From Nageia nagi (taxonomy: Eukaryota > Pinophyta), in the NCBI GenBank assembly GCA_050084985.1, contig JBITNC010000001.1, positions 169,694,001 to 169,758,000 of the forward strand: 64,000 bases of DNA, given 5' to 3'. Under the pieces are notes generated by a model that made no database searches, was not told the DNA's origin, and saw only the letters and a program-made list of their open reading frames with translations. Numbering within the stretch: position 1 is the stretch's first letter; each line of letters starts with the position of its first letter. Below are positions 59,474-64,000 of the stretch, piece by piece. The position numbers and the translations under genes were made by a program.

Positions 59474-62400
59474 ATGGGAGTAATTAGTTATATGGATACA
59501 TGGAGAGTTGACCCTACTCGTATTATTTTAAAAATTAAAACACCTAAAGTGATAAGGAAGGGGATGTCACTTGCTCATTTGAAGAGAGATGTTATGATTA
59601 ATCAGGGCCTCACATATTATGTGCCTTATGAGTCCTTCACTTACCTTGAGCTCTTGTACTCCCTAGCACATAGACATCATAAAAAAGAGTACCAAATTAG
59701 AATGTTTAAAAGCATTGAAGAGGGAGATACATCTAAACCTGTGTTTGATGCTATGCTAGATTACTCTCCTAACTCCATCATCCAAGCATTTGTTGTTCTA
59801 GTATACTGGACAATCCATGTTAAAAATAAATTGATTTGAAAAAGGAGAAGCATGATTTTTATATCAATCAAGATGAAATGTTGAACTAGATTAGTGGGAT
59901 ATACCAATATAGTAGAAAATCCAAACTCTTATCAAGCTACCAGATAGCTCATTTTGAAAGAAAGAAGGATAGAGAAGTGCTACAAGCACTAGCAATCATC
60001 TTGGGAAAGAAGACCTAGATTGAAGTAGATAAAGCCATGGTGCATTAGAGGCTCACATCTACTATGACTTCTTAGCTTTTATAATTAAAGAAATTAAGAG
60101 GTGTCTATTTAAATTAAAAAGTTAGAATTCAAACATTCCTCATATCTTTGGCGGCTCTTTATCCATCAAAATTTGGAGAACTTATAGAGGTGGGACTCCT
60201 AATTGACCTAACAAATTCCAGTGCTATATAGATACCAATTGACCTGATGGTACCAATTTTGACTAAGTTGCATGGATCCTACTATGAATTCATGGATAAG
60301 TTTTATGCAATAGTAGTAAAAATTTTGACTAGAAAACTCCCCAGTAGGTTGCACAAAAGCATAATGAGGGAGCTACAGTGAGGAAATAAAATTGATGACT
60401 GGTATTTCCTAAAAATTTGCACTATAATAATTAGGTATGGGTATTTTGAGAGACCCTTCTTATTACCTAAACATGTAAGCCCCTAGTTATATTCAATAGA
60501 GATGGGTAGATAGATTTGTGCCATAGAAAGCAAATATGGGTATGAGGGGTAACTTTAAGTCTATTGTAGATATATTGGCTTCTAGTAAGAATTTTACTCT
60601 TTTAGAGATAGGATGTAAAGATAGTATAGCCCAATTCATTGTATAGAATTTCAAGTAGGATAAGGTGGAAACTGCATGGATGTATAACCCATCAAGGGAG
60701 ATGACACAAATAATAAGGTATAGCAAAAAACATCCAGCATTTGTCCATGATAGTAGGCCTCATAAAGAATATTTTGTAAATAAAATTGAATAGAAAGTAG
60801 AAATGTGCCCATATTGGGAATTTATACCCCTGAATAAGGTCTAGATGGCCCTTGAGGGAAAAAAAAGTATAAGAACTAGAAAAATAAGAGAATATTTTAT
60901 CCTAAACCTAGAGGTCCTCACCCAGTTAGCATATCTTGGGTGGGGTACCAATAAAATTTATTATTTTACAAGATTCAAATTTGAATACACTACAAAACTT
61001 CACCATATTAAGAGTGAATTGTTTGAAAAAATCAAATATGATAAGTATTGGGAGGTAGAGTATAGCAAAGATCCTTTGTTGAAGTTGGGATAGCCCCTTC
61101 CTTCTCATTTTCAAAGAAAACCTACTGCAAGGGTGAGGCCAATACAAATAGGACAACTATCCATCATGGTTTAAATTCCAAAGAAGGGAGAACAAGACCC
61201 TTCAAACACCACCACCTTTTCCTAGGAGCCTTCTCCAAAAAAGAAAAGGAAATTTCAAACTCTTACTCAAAGGTAGCAGATACTAGAGAAGAAATAAAAG
61301 CTTGTAAAGAAGCCCCAATCGACTATTGCAAGGTCTCAATCACAAACAATTATACCTTCACCTTCAAAGGTAATAGGAGAAGTTCCAAAGGTGATAATAA
61401 AAGAAATAGAAATTTTTGACACAAAAGAGTTTAAGAGCCACATGATATAGATGCTAGTGTTGCAAAAGAAGTTCAAGCACAAAAATAAATAGAAACCCTA
61501 GAAGAAGGATAAAGCCAAATTCAACAAAGTAGGGTAAGTGTACTTGAAGCTAGTAGGATTATAGCAACTGCACCTGGAGGAGGATCGAGAGATAATGATG
61601 ATGATGATGAACCTAGAAAAAAGAAGGACTCTAGCCCAATGGATAAGGCTGAGGAACAAGGTGGGGCCATGGAAGAAGTAGAGCCTAAACCAAAAGTCCA
61701 ACATTTGACACCTCCTCAGCAATCCCAACCTATTCAACAAGTTGAGATACCTATTTCAAGTGGACTTATTACTACCCATCCTTTTATTCCTCCAGCCTTG
61801 TAAGAGAAAATAAAGTTAGTTTTTTCTACACAAATTGTAGAGCCCATTGATTGGGTGACTTTTTTTAATAAATATCCATTGCTCCTTGAGCAACAATCAA
61901 GAATTTTGAGTAAGGTAATAGGGATAGGAGATATTAAAATTATACAAATGCCTTTCAAAGAAGGGTAGCTAGATATTACTCCCACAACCATCATATATGT
62001 AAATATGTAGAGTGCACTGGCAATTGACCAATTTAGATTTCTTATAAATAATTCAATGATAGAAAATAAAAGTCTTCAAGCCATGGAGACTAAGATAAAG
62101 AAATTGAATAAGAAAATTGATCAGTATAAGAAAGATTGCTCCCTTAAAGATAAAATAGTAGCTAGATTGGAGAATAAGAATAAAGAATTGATTGTAAGGC
62201 TTGAAAAATAGAAAGTAGAGTTTGATAAGAGCATGTCAACAATAAGAGCCATGCTAGATTCTACAAATTAAATGATGGAAGAGCTCAAAACTTAGGCTAT
62301 AGTCATTTATGCTCAAAAATTCAAACAAGTTGAGGCTAAGATGCAAACTATCAACATAGCAAATAAAGTTCTATTAGATGATAATGCAAATTTGTTATTT

Positions 62401-63080
62401 CTCATGAAGAAATTCAAAAAATCCTTGGTGAAGTAAGTCAATGATAGAATGATAACATTATATCACTTACATATGCTCAAGGAGGAAACTATACAGGCCA
62501 TCAAGGAATTCTATGCTTAGAATGCTCTACATAAGTTGGCTCTAGATATACCCAGAGTAATATTAGAAAGGATGCAAGTTTGTTTGAGAATTTTGATGGA
62601 AAAAGAGTTTGCAATAGTCTCTTTCAAGCCAAAATAGTTATATTAGAAGAGGATCCAATATATTTGTGAACTCCAAAGTTTGGTGTTCAACATGAACATA
62701 AATAAACACCAACTCACAACAGAGCTATGATTCATTAACAAATTCTTTAATTATTTAATTGAAATGAAAGCTCCCAAATTATGGTAAGATCAAAAAGTAT
62801 AGGGTAGTGCTATCAATTGGGTAGATAATACCATTCAATTCTTTGAATAATCTTTTTTCAAGAAATAAATCTTAGATTTGCAATAAATAAATGAGTTGGC
62901 TTAGGAAGCCATTACAAAAGTTTTAAATGTTGGAAGGTTGAATAGTGTCCTAGCAGGGTTCAAAGTAGATACAAAGAAGATTAAGGCATCCCTTATCTTA
63001 TCATAAGTATATTATAAATATTTAAGTGATATAAATAAAAGGATGCAATCATTCCTCCCACTAGACTTGATGGTAGCAGT
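59474..63080 (+). pseudogene. Element F extra 3' ORF, unknown function, with coiled coil
   Basis: After integrase a sense-strand reading of about 1,150 codons continues through stops and a few frameshifts. The first open part (59474-59839) begins MGVISYMDTWRVDPTRIILK. Another (60845-61093) reads LTQLAYLGWGTNKIYYFTRF. A basic stretch SPKKKRKFQTLTQR (61210-61260) resembles a nuclear localisation signal. From about 62040 to 62480 a heptad-like Lys/Glu/Leu region (METKIKKLNKKIDQYKKDCS) predicts a coiled coil. No transmembrane or env-like signal is obvious. The family is not recognised. Confidence 0.55.
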
Positions 63081-63179
63081 TGAGACTGCAACCAAGTCCA
63101 CTTCTAGGCAATCCACTAGGAGTAGCAGTTAAAGGGTTCTATTCTCCAATAGGAAAAGACCCCAAAAATTCACCAAAAG

Positions 63180-64000
63180 ATTATATTACTTCAGAATTAC
63201 ACTATAAAATTTGGGTAATTCTCTTATTTTTTATTCTTTTAGTCTTTAGTGCTCAGGAGGGATATTATTCTCTTAGAGTCTTCATGAATTGTAAAATTTT
63301 TGTATTCTTTCATTTTTAATCCCTCCTCTTCTTATTTCTTTTCCTTAGAGTGTCAAGAGTCATATTATTTTCTTAGTGATTAGTAATTATGTGAATAAGG
63401 ATACTCAAGAGTTACATCAAATAAGAGTTATGTCATTCTTTATTCTTTTATTCTTTAGTACCTGAGAGTTAAGAGAACCTAGGAGTTATGTCATCCCCTT
63501 TAGGATACCTAGAAGAATTGTAAAATAATACCCGAGTCATGTATATAAAACTATTTTGGAATTGTTGACATAAGTGTCCAAGAATTGCATAAATTTAGAG
63601 CCAAGTTTTTAAAGAACATCAATAGAGCCCATCAATTCTGAGAGATGACATCATATTTTTTGGTAAAATTCAATGGGTCTCGGTAGAATCAAAACATCAA
63701 TAGAGCCTGCTAATTCGAAGAGATGATATCACATTTTTTAATAAAATCAATAATTCCTAGTAGAATTAGAATATAAATAGAGCCCATCAATTCTAAAATA
63801 TGACATCACATTTTTTGGTAAAAATTAGCGGGTCCCGGTAGAATCAGAACATCAATAGAGCCCATGGATTCTAAGAGATGATGTCACATTTTTTGGTAAA
63901 AATCAATGAGTCCTAGTAGAATCAAAACATAAATAGAGTCCACCAATTCTAAGATATGACATCACATTTTTTGGTAAAAATCAATAGGTCTTGGTATAAC
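63180..64000 (+). repeat. Element F 3' LTR (cut by window end)
   Basis: Matches the first ~850 bases of 51847-53770, including the minisatellite (units from 63614 to the end). It is preceded by the purine-rich AATAGGAAAAGACCCC near 63149-63164. Confidence 0.8.

Larger units (their letters stand above)
51847..64000 (+). mobile_element. Element F: large Tat-like gypsy retrotransposon, runs off the window
   Basis: The 5' LTR spans about 51847-53770 and the 3' LTR begins near 63180; shared text includes TCAGAATTACACTMTAAAAT and GTCATCCCCTT. The primer site TTTTTGGCATGCTTGGTGG (53772-53790) is of the TTGGC-type seen in plant Tat elements. The plus strand encodes gag, an RNase H-like domain, RT, RNase H, integrase and a further long 3' ORF. 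The interior is about 9.4 kb. Many stops, mostly TAG, show long inactivity. Confidence 0.85.

Noticed and set aside
59474-59839. Independent host gene after the F integrase
   Set aside because: It is in line and in sense with F, between integrase and the 3' LTR, and shares the same stop-ridden decay, so it belongs to F.

Overview
The window looks like nuclear DNA of a seed plant with a large, AT-rich, retrotransposon-filled genome; a gymnosperm is plausible but not proven. The evidence is one spliced host gene in 64 kb, plant-type copia and gypsy elements (Met-tRNA type primer sites, a Tat-like gypsy), plant-style LINEs, a tRNA-derived SINE, and hAT-like and CACTA DNA transposons. Nothing prokaryotic, organellar or rRNA-like was seen.

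Region 1 (1-18153) is the gene-bearing flank. A possible terminal exon of an unidentified gene lies at 138-402, followed by a SINE (605-836, minus), a hAT-like MITE (about 5460-5860), a dead LINE (5985-7935, minus), and the 3' part of a DUF1853-family gene (exons 9655-9777 and 11002-12722, plus). The remainder is intergenic or intronic.

Region 2 (18154-47546) is a nest of LTR retroelements, four insertion levels deep, that can be unpicked through target-site duplications. Outermost is A, a minus-strand copia-like element (18159-47541, duplication ATACT) with copia-type gag and a long acidic ORF but no recognisable pol. A was hit by a CACTA element (23946-24906) that carries a promoter-like region and the first ~42 codons of a histone H2B gene. 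Gypsy element B (26344-46877, plus) also inserted into A, within its gag. B's 3' LTR was then hit by C (32148-46541, minus, gag only, duplication CTTGT). C was hit by D (34020-36789), whose two LTR-like ends are inverted relative to each other, and by E (37202-41696, minus, duplication GATAG), which is non-coding.

Region 3 (47547-64000) holds a 264-bp tandem duplication, a second dead LINE (about 48990-50175, minus), and a large decayed Tat-like gypsy F (51847 to beyond the window end). F has gag, an RNase H-like domain placed before RT, then RT, RNase H, integrase, and an extra 3' ORF of about 1,150 codons with a coiled coil. Its LTRs contain a 78-bp minisatellite.

The only part likely to serve the host is the DUF1853 gene. 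Every mobile-element ORF carries stops or frameshifts. Boundaries given with 'about' were placed by eye. Long-range repeat matches were found by reading, not by computed alignment.
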